Assembly (NCBI GenBank): GCA_021299675.1
Contig: JAJTIF010000247.1
Location: forward strand, 1 to 7,527
DNA from: Pseudomonadota bacterium
GTDB lineage: Bacteria > Bdellovibrionota > Bacteriovoracia > Bacteriovoracales > Bacteriovoracaceae
Reading direction: 5' to 3'
Length of the DNA stretch: 7,527 bases
Below the pieces are notes generated by a model. The model was given only the letters and a program-made list of their open reading frames with translations, did no database searches and was not told the DNA's origin. Positions within the stretch are counted from its first letter, which is position 1; every line of letters starts with the position of its first letter. This document shows, piece by piece, positions 1 to 7,166 of this stretch. The translations under genes and the position numbers were made by a program.

Positions 1-1
1 A

Positions 2-514
2 CAAACTCCTCAAGCCGTCCCATCCGCTCCTGTTCAAGCTGCTGCGCCCGCTGGGGCTCAGGCGCCTAAAGCTGTGCCTTCCGCTGCCACCAAACTCAGT
101 AATCCTGATGCCTCTCAACCCAACGTCAAACGCCTCGAAGAAGTCCGTGCCAAAATGGCGCAGAACAAGGGCGCTCCGGTTAAACCTGGAGCCGCTCCGA
201 CTGTCCCAGCCCCTGTTACCAATGGCAGTAGCGCCCTACAACTCAGCCCTGATCAAGATCCGAATCTGGCCCAATTGGTAGACTTGATTGAGACCACTAA
301 GTTTGAGGCTCGAGTGGAAGTCGCCGTCGCTCAGCAGATGAGCACCTACATGGCAGAAATGCTCTCAGACGCAAAACTCATGCAACACCAAGTGCAGCAG
401 CTCCTCATGCGCTTGAATCAAAAAAATGCTGCCAACAAACCCGAACTGGTGGCGATCCAGAAGGCCCTTGCCGACTTCATCAATAAGAAACGAAAATACC
501 CTCATGAAAAGTGA
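2..514 (+). CDS. Unrecognised Pro/Ala-rich protein, C-terminal part (5' end outside the window)
   Basis: The reading frame is open from base 2 to the TGA at 512-514, giving 170 visible residues. The GTG at 74 could be read as a start, but the frame continues upstream with the same Pro/Ala/Gln-rich composition, so I treat the gene as cut by the window edge. Roughly visible residues 1-85 are low-complexity and rich in Ala, Pro, Gln and Val, as in a flexible linker; a short charged stretch, 'KRLEEVRAKMAQ', lies within this part. From about residue 90 the sequence looks helical ('NLAQLVDLIETTKFEARVEV', then a Met/Gln/Leu-rich stretch with coiled-coil character). It ends in a basic tail, 'INKKRKYPHEK'. 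I see no membrane segment or catalytic motif in the visible part. The downstream hydrolase start overlaps its last codons, so the two are probably co-transcribed. I do not recognise the family; the function is unknown. Confidence 0.8.
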   Translation, partial: QTPQAVPSAPVQAAAPAGAQAPKAVPSAATKLSNPDASQPNVKRLEEVRAKMAQNKGAPVKPGAAPTVPAPVTNGSSALQLSPDQDPNLAQLVDLIETTKFEARVEVAVAQQMSTYMAEMLSDAKLMQHQVQQLLMRLNQKNAANKPELVAIQKALADFINKKRKYPHEK

Positions 515-1166
515 GCACCGAAAGTTTGAGGGCAAGAGTTCCACCGCCATTGTTTTCCTGCATGGCTATGGCGCCAACATGGATGATCTCGCGGGTCTCT
601 ATGACTACCTCGATCCACAGCAGAACTGTCATTGGTATTTCCCCAATGGTCCAGTGAAGATTCCCTTTGCGGGTATGTGGGAAGGCCGCGCCTGGTTTCC
701 TATCGACATGCAGGAGCTGGAAGCGGCCATGCAAGAGGGGAGGCATCGTCGGTTTAGTGATAAAGCACCCCTTGAATTCCTGCGCTCACTCTCCGTGATG
801 GAAGAAGAGATCAAAGAGCTGCAAAAAAAATTTCAAAAAGTGATTGTGGGTGGTTTCAGCCAAGGTGCGATGATGGCGACCCATCTGGCCAGCCGTTTAC
901 CCGTAGATGCACTGGTCATTCTTTCCGGGACTCTGCTCGACCAGGCCAATCTTGAGCAAAATTATCACACACGCCCTGTGCCATTTTTTCAATCCCATGG
1001 CGACCAAGATCAACTACTGGGGCTGTCTGAAGCCAAAGAGCTCTACAGTGTTTTAGAAAAAAAAGGTTTCCAAGGTTTGTGGGCTCCTTTTCGTGGGGGT
1101 CACGAGATCCCACCTCAGATTCTCAAGGCCCTAACAGCTTTTCTTCGCCCCTATACTTCTCCTTAG
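504..1166 (+). CDS. Alpha/beta hydrolase, phospholipase/carboxylesterase family (Abhydrolase_2-like)
   Basis: This 220-residue protein fits the usual size (about 210-230) of the family that includes bacterial carboxylesterases and acyl-protein thioesterases. Visible landmarks are the strand plus oxyanion-loop motif 'IVFLHGYGAN' (16-25), the nucleophile elbow 'GGFSQGAMMA' (116-125) with Ser119, 'SHGDQDQLLG' (164-173) with likely catalytic Asp169, and 'GGHEIP' (198-203) with His200. The triad is therefore complete. No signal peptide is seen, so it is probably cytoplasmic and hydrolyses carboxylic or thio-esters; the natural substrate cannot be read from the sequence. The frame is open back to an ATG at 426, but that would add 26 residues without hydrolase character, encoded inside the upstream gene. 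The ATG at 504 puts the first beta-strand at the usual distance from the start and gives a normal 11-base overlap with the upstream gene, suggesting translational coupling. No strong Shine-Dalgarno site precedes 504. Confidence 0.88.
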   Translation: MKSEHRKFEGKSSTAIVFLHGYGANMDDLAGLYDYLDPQQNCHWYFPNGPVKIPFAGMWEGRAWFPIDMQELEAAMQEGRHRRFSDKAPLEFLRSLSVMEEEIKELQKKFQKVIVGGFSQGAMMATHLASRLPVDALVILSGTLLDQANLEQNYHTRPVPFFQSHGDQDQLLGLSEAKELYSVLEKKGFQGLWAPFRGGHEIPPQILKALTAFLRPYTSP

Positions 1167-1191
1167 CAAATTGCGTTAGAGCTGATTGTGC

Positions 1192-1212
1192 AAAGCGCGT
1201 GAGTTGTGCTTT
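1192..1212 (+). other. Small hairpin downstream of the hydrolase gene; weak or non-canonical terminator candidate
   Basis: AAAGCGC (1192-1198) can pair with GTGCTTT (1206-1212) around a 7-base loop, giving seven pairs including one G-T. It lies 26 bases after the hydrolase stop codon and before the sucA promoter, where a terminator would be expected. No T-run follows ('cgctgttt'), so it does not meet the criteria for an intrinsic terminator. It could be chance. Confidence 0.25.
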
Positions 1213-1218
1213 CGCTGT

Positions 1219-1248
1219 TTAAGTTAAGCTCTTATTTTTGCTTAAGTT
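1219..1248 (+). repeat. Direct repeat TTAAGTT x2 upstream of the sucA promoter, possible regulator site
   Basis: TTAAGTT occurs at 1219-1225 and again at 1242-1248, centre to centre 23 bases, close to two helical turns. The same segment contains an inverted pair, TTAAGC (1224-1229) and GCTTAA (1240-1245), with a 10-base spacer. The copies would sit at about -67 and -44 relative to the transcription start inferred from the TATAAT box, a usual place for activator binding. The surrounding sequence is AT-rich, so chance is possible, and no regulator can be named. Confidence 0.3.
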
Positions 1249-1252
1249 TCCG

Positions 1253-1282
1253 TTCTCCAAAGCCCTTTCTTCCGTTTATAAT
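1253..1282 (+). promoter_or_regulatory. Candidate sigma-70 promoter of the sucA-sucB-lpd operon
   Basis: A perfect -10 hexamer, TATAAT, lies at 1277-1282. The best -35 candidates at normal spacing are poor: TTCTCC (1253-1258, spacer 18) or TCTCCA (1254-1259, spacer 17), each matching TTGACA at three of six positions. There is no extended -10 TGn. Transcription would begin near 1289, leaving a leader of about 24 bases before the ATG at 1313. The strong -10 with a weak -35 would suit activator-dependent control, but that is inference. The location between two plus-strand genes and directly ahead of a major metabolic operon supports the call. Confidence 0.55.
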
Positions 1283-1300
1283 GAAACCTCATTTAAACCC

Positions 1301-1304
1301 AGGA
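1301..1304 (+). promoter_or_regulatory. Ribosome binding site deciding the sucA start
   Basis: AGGA at 1301-1304 lies 8 bases before the ATG at 1313. The frame is open back to a TTG at 1238, but that start has no purine-rich site in front of it ('gttaagctcttattt') and lies upstream of the TATAAT box. The ATG at 1313 is therefore preferred. Confidence 0.7.
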
Positions 1305-1312
1305 TTTGGACT

Positions 1313-4045
1313 ATGAAATCAACGGACTTTGTCACTTCCTCAGATAACACTTTTATCGATGGCCTTTACTCTGATTATCTTCGTGATCCTCACTCGGTAG
1401 AGGAGAGTTGGAGGCAGTTTTTCAAAGGCTTTGATTACGCCAGCACCAACACTTCCTCCGATGGAGTCTCTGTCGATGAGCAGACTCTGCAAAAAGAATT
1501 TAAAGTTCTGCGCTTCATCGAGGCTTTCCGCTCACGCGGGCATCTCTTGAGTAAAACCAACCCTGTGCGCGAGAGGAAAAATCGCTATCCGGGCCTAGAG
1601 ATCAGTGACTTCGGTCTCAGCGCTGATGACTTAGAAAAAACTTTCTCCGCAGGAAATTTCTTAGGCCTTGGAGCGGCAAAACTCAAAGATATCCAGGCCC
1701 GCCTGCATCAGATTTATGCGGGAGCGATCGGCTTTGAGTACAATCATGTCAATCACAACGAAATCCGCCAGTGGTTTCAAGACAAGGTGGAGAAATCCAA
1801 CGTGTCTTTTACCATTGAGAAGAAAAAGCGCATTCTGCGTAAACTCAACGAAGCCGTCGCTTTCGAAAATTTTCTGCACACCAAGTACGTCGGTCAAAAG
1901 CGCTTCTCGCTTGAAGGAGGTGAGAATACCATCTCGGCTCTCGACGCTGCCATCAATCACTCCGCCGATCTAGGTGTTGAGGAAGTGGTGATCGGCATGG
2001 CCCACCGTGGACGCTTAAACGTCTTGGCCAATATCTTGGGCAAGACCTATGAATACATCTTTAATGAGTTCGAAGGGACGGCGGTGCCGGATCTCACGAT
2101 GGGCGATGGGGATGTGAAGTATCACTTGGGTTATGCCTCTCACGTTAAGACGCCCACGCAAAAAGATGTCTACCTGAAGCTGATGCCCAACCCCTCACAC
2201 CTCGAAGCTGTTTCGAGCGTGGCGCTGGGGTATTGCCGCGCTCAAGCGGACAACCTTTATAAAGAGAATCCCTCCAAGATCTTGCCTGTGATCATCCACG
2301 GCGACGCTGCGGTGGCAGGGCAGGGGATTGTCTATGAGACGCTGCAAATGTCGGCCCTTCCCGGCTATTTTGTCGGCGGTGCTCTGCACTTTGTGATTAA
2401 CAACCAAGTGGGCTTTACCACTGATTATGACGATGCTCGCTCCTCTATCTACTGCTCGAGTGTCGCGCGCACGCTTGAGATTCCCTCGATCCATGTCAAC
2501 GGTGACGACGCGGAAGCGGTGGTCTATGCCATGGAGCTGGCCTGTGAGTTCAGAGCGAAATTCCAGAAAGATATTTTTATCGACATGGTCTGTTACCGCA
2601 AACACGGACACAACGAGTCGGATGAACCCAAGTTCACTCAACCCTCTTTGTACAAACTCATCGGAAAGCACAACAATCCGCGCGAAGTCTACAAAGAGAA
2701 GCTGATCGAGGGTCATCAGATCGAAGCCCAGTTGGCGGTGCAGATGGAAGAAGAGTTTAAGAATCTTCTGCAAGACCGGTTTAACTCTGTCAAACAGAAG
2801 CCACTGCCTTACCTCTATCAAAAGCCTGAAGAGGAGTGGAAAACATTCCGCCGCTCTACTCCTGCTGATTTCGACTCTAGCCCAGCGACCAAGGTCAAAA
2901 AGATTGCTTTGGAAGAGACACTCAAGGCCCTGACCTTTACTCCTGCCGGGTTTAAGCCATTGGATAAGGTCAGTAAACTTTTGGAAGAAAGAAAGAAGCG
3001 TTTTGACGACAACAATCTCGACTGGGCGATGGCCGAACTCTTTGCCTACGGTTCGCTCTTGCAGGAAAAGATCCACGTGCGCATGTCTGGCCAGGATTGT
3101 ATCCGCGGTACTTTCTCTCACCGCCACGCCGGTGTCACGGACGTCGACTCCAGTCAGCGCCATCTGTTCTTGAATTCTATCGGGGGAGACCAAGGTAAGT
3201 TTCGCATCTTCAACTCACTTCTCTCCGAGTACGCAGTGCTCGGCTTCGAGTATGGCTACTCGCTAGGTTCACCTCGTAACCTCAACATCTGGGAAGCCCA
3301 GTTTGGCGACTTCGCCAACGGTGCCCAAACCATTATCGATCAGTTTATCTCAAGCGGAGAGTCTAAGTGGCAGCGCCAGTCGGGCGTCGTGCTGCTTCTG
3401 CCTCATGGCTACGAAGGGCAGGGACCTGAGCACTCCAACGCGCGTCCAGAGCGCTTTCTCCAGCTCGCCGCTGAGTGGAATATGGTCGTGGCTAACCTCA
3501 CCACTCCGGCCAACATTTTCCATGCTCTGCGCCGCCAGGTGAAGTGGGACTTCAGAAAACCACTGGTCATTTTTTCACCTAAGTCTCTTTTGAGACACCC
3601 TGATTGTGTCTCGAAGATTGAAGACCTCACTGAGGGCCACTTCCAAGAGATCATCGACGATGCAAAAGTGAAGGATCCAAAGAAAATTAAGCGCCTCCTC
3701 CTGTGTACTGGAAAGGTCTACTACGATCTCAAAGCGCGCCAGGACAAAGAGCAGCGTGAAGATATTGCGATCGTGCGTCTTGAGCAGCTTTACCCGATGC
3801 CGGAAAAGCAGAGCCAAGAGCTCGTCAAAAAATACGGCCACTGCGAGAAGGTGTGGGTGCAAGAAGAGCCCAAGAACATGGGTGCCTTCACATTCCTCAG
3901 ACGCTACACACAGTTTGATGACTTCAAGCTTATCGCGCGTAAGTCTTCGGCCAGTCCGGCTACGGGGTACGCCAGTGTCCACGCCAAAGAACAACAAAAA
4001 CTTATGGACATGGCCTTCGGCCAGAGTCCTGTTGAATCGGTATAA
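1313..4045 (+). CDS. sucA: 2-oxoglutarate dehydrogenase E1 component
   Basis: This 910-residue enzyme, close to the usual 900-940, decarboxylates 2-oxoglutarate on thiamine diphosphate and transfers the succinyl group to the lipoyl arm of SucB in the TCA cycle; it is cytoplasmic. Domains in order: the short N-terminal E1o segment ('DGLYSDYLRDP' and 'WRQFFKGF', within the first 45 residues); a first catalytic domain with 'HRGRLN' (231-236), 'NPSHLE' (293-298), 'GDAAVAGQG' (330-338) and 'NNQVGFTT' from 363, where Asp331 and Asn364 are the expected Mg2+/cofactor ligands; a transketolase-like pyrimidine domain with 'GTFSHRHAG' (599-607), 'EAQFGDFANGAQ' and 'PHGYEGQGPEH' (697-707); and a C-terminal domain with 'QLYPMP' and 'VWVQEEPKNMGA'. 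There is no fused E2-like domain as in actinobacterial Kgd. The ATG at 1313 is chosen over the TTG at 1238 because of its AGGA site and the promoter between the two. It is the first gene of the operon, and 11 bases separate its stop from sucB. Confidence 0.97.
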   Translation: MKSTDFVTSSDNTFIDGLYSDYLRDPHSVEESWRQFFKGFDYASTNTSSDGVSVDEQTLQKEFKVLRFIEAFRSRGHLLSKTNPVRERKNRYPGLEISDFGLSADDLEKTFSAGNFLGLGAAKLKDIQARLHQIYAGAIGFEYNHVNHNEIRQWFQDKVEKSNVSFTIEKKKRILRKLNEAVAFENFLHTKYVGQKRFSLEGGENTISALDAAINHSADLGVEEVVIGMAHRGRLNVLANILGKTYEYIFNEFEGTAVPDLTMGDGDVKYHLGYASHVKTPTQKDVYLKLMPNPSHLEAVSSVALGYCRAQADNLYKENPSKILPVIIHGDAAVAGQGIVYETLQMSALPGYFVGGALHFVINNQVGFTTDYDDARSSIYCSSVARTLEIPSIHVNGDDAEAVVYAMELACEFRAKFQKDIFIDMVCYRKHGHNESDEPKFTQPSLYKLIGKHNNPREVYKEKLIEGHQIEAQLAVQMEEEFKNLLQDRFNSVKQKPLPYLYQKPEEEWKTFRRSTPADFDSSPATKVKKIALEETLKALTFTPAGFKPLDKVSKLLEERKKRFDDNNLDWAMAELFAYGSLLQEKIHVRMSGQDCIRGTFSHRHAGVTDVDSSQRHLFLNSIGGDQGKFRIFNSLLSEYAVLGFEYGYSLGSPRNLNIWEAQFGDFANGAQTIIDQFISSGESKWQRQSGVVLLLPHGYEGQGPEHSNARPERFLQLAAEWNMVVANLTTPANIFHALRRQVKWDFRKPLVIFSPKSLLRHPDCVSKIEDLTEGHFQEIIDDAKVKDPKKIKRLLLCTGKVYYDLKARQDKEQREDIAIVRLEQLYPMPEKQSQELVKKYGHCEKVWVQEEPKNMGAFTFLRRYTQFDDFKLIARKSSASPATGYASVHAKEQQKLMDMAFGQSPVESV

Positions 4046-4056
4046 AGGAAATAGTT

Positions 4057-5271
4057 ATGGTTGATGTAAAAGTTCCTGCTGTTGGTGAGTCAATTACCGA
4101 AGTCACGATCGCTGCTTGGCTGAAAGCTGACGGTGATATTGTGAAAATGGATGAGCCGATCCTCTCCATTGAATCCGACAAGGCGACACTCGAAGTGGCA
4201 GCTCCGCAAGCGGGGAAGCTCAAAATTTTAGTTAAAGAAGGCGAGACTGTGGCCATTGGGGCCAAAGTCGCCACCGTTGATCCCTCTCAAACCCAAGGGG
4301 CGGCTCCTAGTAAAGCAGCTCCCGCCGCCGAAGTGAAAACGGCAGCGGCACCAGTCGCGGCAAGCGGTGGTGATAAAAACTTCCCCAGTCCTGCGGCTGG
4401 AAAAATCTTGGCCGAGAAAGGTGTGGATGCAAGCTCTGTGACGGGCTCTGGAAAAGATGGGCGCATCACCAAAGCGGATGCCCTCAGTGCTCAGGCTGCA
4501 GCTCCCGCGGCACCCGCCAAGTCCAACGATATGGCGCAATTGGTGAAAGAGACCATCTCCCAGTCCTTTGGTCGCGAGATCAAGCGCGAGAAGATGAGCA
4601 ATCTACGCAAGACCATTGCTCGCCGCTTAGTCGAGGCCAAGAACACAACGGCCATGCTCACAACTTTTAACGAAGTCGACATGTCGGCCGTGATGGAGAT
4701 GCGCAAAAAGCACAAAGACGCCTTTAAAGAAAAACACGGTGTGGGACTGGGCTTTATGTCGCTTTTCACCCGTGCCAGCTGCATTGCTGCCAAAAATTTC
4801 CCGGCCGTCAATGGCATGATCGATGGCAATGACATCGTCTATCATAACTACGCTGACATCGGTGTGGCTGTTTCTACTCCACGGGGTCTAGTGGTCCCAG
4901 TGATCAGAAACGCTGAGAGCATGTCGCTCGCACAGATCGAGCTTAAAATCATTGAACTGGCGACCCGCGCCCGCGAAGGAAAACTTTCCATCGATGAGAT
5001 GCAAGGAGGCACGTTCACCATCACCAACGGTGGGATCTTCGGCTCCATGCTCTCCACGCCGATCATCAACATTCCTCAGTCAGCGATCCTTGGCATGCAT
5101 AACATCGTCGAGCGTCCGGTAGCGGTGAATGGCCAAGTGGTTATTCGTCCTATCATGTATATCGCTCTCTCTTATGACCACCGTATTGTGGATGGCCGTG
5201 AGTCGGTAGGCTTTTTGAAAAATATTAAAGACGTGTTGGAAGATCCAACTCGCATGCTCTTGGATTTATAG
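4057..5271 (+). CDS. sucB: Dihydrolipoyllysine succinyltransferase, E2 of the 2-oxoglutarate dehydrogenase complex
   Basis: This 404-residue protein, normal for SucB/OdhB, forms the core of the complex and transfers succinyl from its lipoyl arm to CoA. Residues 1-76 are a single lipoyl domain, with the lipoylated lysine Lys42 in 'IESDKATLEV'. Residues 77-107 are an Ala/Pro-rich swinging linker. About 108-144 is the peripheral-subunit-binding domain ('PSPAAGKILAEKGVD', then 'GSGKDGRITKADAL') that holds E1 or E3, followed by a second Ala/Pro-rich linker. From about 175 onward is the acyltransferase domain, including 'TFTITNGGIFGSMLSTP' (319-335) and the active-site motif 'DHRIVDGRE' (374-382) with catalytic His375 and Asp379. 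The succinyltransferase assignment, rather than acetyl, rests on the single lipoyl domain, 'HRIVDGRESVGFL', and the neighbouring sucA. AAGGA at 4045-4049 overlaps the sucA stop and lies 7 bases before the ATG, supporting co-translation. Confidence 0.96.
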   Translation: MVDVKVPAVGESITEVTIAAWLKADGDIVKMDEPILSIESDKATLEVAAPQAGKLKILVKEGETVAIGAKVATVDPSQTQGAAPSKAAPAAEVKTAAAPVAASGGDKNFPSPAAGKILAEKGVDASSVTGSGKDGRITKADALSAQAAAPAAPAKSNDMAQLVKETISQSFGREIKREKMSNLRKTIARRLVEAKNTTAMLTTFNEVDMSAVMEMRKKHKDAFKEKHGVGLGFMSLFTRASCIAAKNFPAVNGMIDGNDIVYHNYADIGVAVSTPRGLVVPVIRNAESMSLAQIELKIIELATRAREGKLSIDEMQGGTFTITNGGIFGSMLSTPIINIPQSAILGMHNIVERPVAVNGQVVIRPIMYIALSYDHRIVDGRESVGFLKNIKDVLEDPTRMLLDL

Positions 5272-5273
5272 TT

Positions 5274-6677
5274 ATGGAAAAATTTGATTTAGTTGTGATT
5301 GGTTCTGGTCCTGGTGGTTACATCGCTGCCATTCGTGCCTCGCAGTTGGGTATGAAATGCGCCATCATCGAGCGCTACTCAACTCTCGGTGGCACCTGCC
5401 TGAACGTAGGCTGTATTCCCTCTAAGGCTTGGCTCGACTCCTCTGAGCGCTACCACGAGGCCCAGCATAGCTTTGATGCTCACGGGATCAAAGCCGAGAA
5501 GCTCACGCTGGATATGCCAAAGATGGCCGATCGTGTGCAGAAAGTCGTGAAGGGGATTACGGTTGGGGTGCAAGGACTGATGAAGAAAAATAAGATCCAG
5601 GTCTTCCAGGGCTTTGGCTCCTTTGTGGATGCACACACCGTGCTCATCAAAGGTGAGACCAGCGAGACAAAAATCCAGGGCGATAAGATTGTCATCGCTA
5701 CAGGCTCAAAGCCTTCGACACTTCCTGGTGTGAAGATTGATAAAGAGCGCATCATCACTTCCACGGAAGCCCTCAAACTCAAAGAGGTGCCCAAGCATCT
5801 GATCGTGATCGGTGGCGGGGTGATCGGGCTCGAGATGAGCTCCGTCTTTCGCCGTCTGGGCTCTAAGGTCTCTGTGGTCGAATACGCAGACTCCATTATT
5901 GCGATGATGGATAAGGATCTGGGTAAAGAGCTACAAAAAGTTCTCAAGCGCGATGGCGTTGATTTCCATCTCGGTCATGGGGTGTCCAGTGTCACGCGCG
6001 CTGGCGATAAGGTCACAGTCAAGGCGAAGCCTAAAGCCGAGGGCAGTGAGTTGGTGCTGGAAGGTGATTACGTGCTGGTGGCTGTGGGACGCAGGGCCTT
6101 CACGGATAACTTGAATCTTGAAGCCGCAGGACTTAAGGCCGACGAACGTGGGCGTGTCCCGGTGAATGATCACCTCCAAACATCTGTGCCTCACATCTAC
6201 GCCATTGGCGATGTGGTGAGAGGGGCGATGCTCGCCCATAAAGCGGAAGAAGAAGGCGTCTATGTGGCGGAAGTGATGGCGGGACAAAAGCCTCACATCA
6301 ACTACAACCTCATTCCGGGAGTGGTGTACACCTGGCCTGAAGCGGCGGGTGTGGGGGCCACAGAGCAAGAACTCACCGAGCGAGGAGTGGCGTTTAAGGT
6401 TGGTAAGTTTCCCTTCATGGCGCTGGGCCGGGCCCGCGCGAGTGAAGAGAAAGATGGTTTTATCAAAGTCCTGGCGGATAAGACAACGGATGAAATCTTA
6501 GGCGTGCATATGATTGGTCCTCGCTGTGCGGACCTGATCGCTGAAGCCGTGGTGGCGATGGAGTATCGGGCCAGTGCGGAGGATATTTCTCGGATGTCCC
6601 ACGCTCACCCCACCTACGCCGAAGCGATGAAGGAGGCCTGCCTGATGGCGACGGAGAATCGTCCCCTTAATTTTTAA
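5274..6677 (+). CDS. lpd: Dihydrolipoyl dehydrogenase (E3)
   Basis: This 467-residue flavoprotein, typical for the family, reoxidises dihydrolipoamide on SucB and reduces NAD+. Visible elements: the FAD-binding dinucleotide fold 'VVIGSGPGGY' (7-16); the redox-active disulfide 'GGTCLNVGCIPSK' (39-51) with Cys42 and Cys47; 'IATGSKP' (141-147); the NAD-binding fold 'VIGGGVIGLE' (178-187), with Glu203 at the end of the second strand ('VSVVE') as expected for NAD rather than NADP; the second FAD contact 'YAIGDV' (309-314); and the dimerisation domain ending in 'HAHPTYAE' (443-450), with the catalytic pair His445 and Glu450. Only two bases separate it from the sucB stop, and its own ribosome site is weak (GGA at 5262-5264), so translation is probably coupled to sucB. 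Its place in the operon points to service of the 2-oxoglutarate complex, though E3 may also serve pyruvate dehydrogenase or glycine cleavage. Confidence 0.97.
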   Translation: MEKFDLVVIGSGPGGYIAAIRASQLGMKCAIIERYSTLGGTCLNVGCIPSKAWLDSSERYHEAQHSFDAHGIKAEKLTLDMPKMADRVQKVVKGITVGVQGLMKKNKIQVFQGFGSFVDAHTVLIKGETSETKIQGDKIVIATGSKPSTLPGVKIDKERIITSTEALKLKEVPKHLIVIGGGVIGLEMSSVFRRLGSKVSVVEYADSIIAMMDKDLGKELQKVLKRDGVDFHLGHGVSSVTRAGDKVTVKAKPKAEGSELVLEGDYVLVAVGRRAFTDNLNLEAAGLKADERGRVPVNDHLQTSVPHIYAIGDVVRGAMLAHKAEEEGVYVAEVMAGQKPHINYNLIPGVVYTWPEAAGVGATEQELTERGVAFKVGKFPFMALGRARASEEKDGFIKVLADKTTDEILGVHMIGPRCADLIAEAVVAMEYRASAEDISRMSHAHPTYAEAMKEACLMATENRPLNF

Positions 6678-6688
6678 AGGAGCAGAAT

Positions 6689-7126
6689 TTAAGCTGCTTG
6701 CTCAAGGGGCGCTCTCAGAGAATCGAAAGTTCTTTTCAACTCATAGCCGTTATCGACGAAGTAGAAGGTGTATGATTTCTTTGCCACTTTGATGATGACG
6801 GTTTGAAACTCATCTTCTTCTCCAATGATGTCAACCTTATTAATTTCTAGGATAGCCACGGTGGTGAATTCAAAGTTCCATGGAGATTTCATCATCACTT
6901 TTTCGCTGTTCCAGCGCACGATACATTTATAATCGTAGGTCACCAGTGCCATCACGCTCACGGCCAGAGAGATTCCAAGCGTAAATATTAAGAGTCCCGT
7001 TGAGCCCCCTCGAGCAAAACTCATCATCATATAGCTCTGCACCCCGTAGGCAAAGCAGAGCAGTGGCACCACGCGGACAAGGTGATCAAGATGTTTTTCG
7101 TGGGTCAGTGTTTTGTAGTTTTCCAT
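6689..7126 (-). CDS. Small membrane protein with two transmembrane helices and a soluble C-terminal beta-rich domain
   Basis: The 145-residue product begins at the ATG at 7126-7124. Residues 1-16 are polar and His/Lys-rich. Two hydrophobic segments, about 17-36 ('VRVVPLLCFAYGVQSYMMMS') and 44-64 ('GLLIFTLGISLAVSVMALV'), form a likely membrane hairpin. About 66-139 alternates hydrophobic and polar residues like a beta-barrel, with a final helix ('YELKRTFDSLRAPLEQ'). The hairpin followed by a small beta domain and a closing helix resembles bacterial PH-like (bPH) membrane proteins, but this is an architectural impression only. The frame is open to a TTG at 7168, which would add 14 residues, but that TTG is inside the T-run of the upstream terminator, so the ATG is preferred. 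No Shine-Dalgarno site precedes the ATG. The gene is convergent with lpd, with 11 bases between stop codons. Function unknown. Confidence 0.75.
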   Translation of the reverse strand: MENYKTLTHEKHLDHLVRVVPLLCFAYGVQSYMMMSFARGGSTGLLIFTLGISLAVSVMALVTYDYKCIVRWNSEKVMMKSPWNFEFTTVAILEINKVDIIGEEDEFQTVIIKVAKKSYTFYFVDNGYELKRTFDSLRAPLEQAA

Positions 7127-7132
7127 AAGGGA

Positions 7133-7138
7133 CTTATC
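7133..7138 (-). promoter_or_regulatory. Candidate -10 box for the membrane-protein gene, compatible with a leaderless transcript
   Basis: On the minus strand GATAAG (7138 down to 7133) matches TATAAT at four of six positions and ends six bases before the ATG at 7126. Transcription from it would start at or next to the A of the ATG, which would explain the missing Shine-Dalgarno site. No good -35 is found at normal spacing: TTGCCC at 7168-7163 is about 24 bases away, which is too far. The call is weak. Confidence 0.25.
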
Positions 7139-7166
7139 GGAGGAGTGCGAAGGAGGCTTTAAGGGC

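Noticed and set aside
426..503. 26-residue N-terminal extension of the hydrolase from the ATG at 426
   Set aside because: The stretch is encoded inside the upstream gene, has an unusual Trp/Arg/Pro composition and is not hydrolase-like. The ATG at 504 gives a normal family length and a short overlap.
2195..3193. Long minus-strand open frame (332 codons) inside sucA
   Set aside because: It is entirely antisense to a conserved, motif-complete E1 gene. Its translation is rich in Arg, Val and Leu without any recognisable domain, as expected for a shadow of a codon-biased gene.
3575..3997. Minus-strand open frame of 140 codons over the sucA 3' end
   Set aside because: It is antisense to the conserved C-terminal E1 domain, has no ribosome site or promoter, and has no recognisable motif.
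4307..4520. Ala/Pro-rich repetitive stretches in sucB as possible repeats or an insertion
   Set aside because: These are the flexible interdomain linkers expected on both sides of the subunit-binding domain in E2 proteins.
5480..5947. Minus-strand frames (155 and 145 codons, covering 5480-6368) inside lpd
   Set aside because: These are shadows of a complete dihydrolipoyl dehydrogenase gene; the Ser/Thr- and His/Arg-rich translations are typical of antisense frames.
6681..6698. Small hairpin AGCAG/CTGCT between the convergent lpd and membrane-protein genes as a bidirectional terminator
   Set aside because: It has only five pairs with an 8-base loop and no T-run on either strand, so it is not distinguishable from chance.
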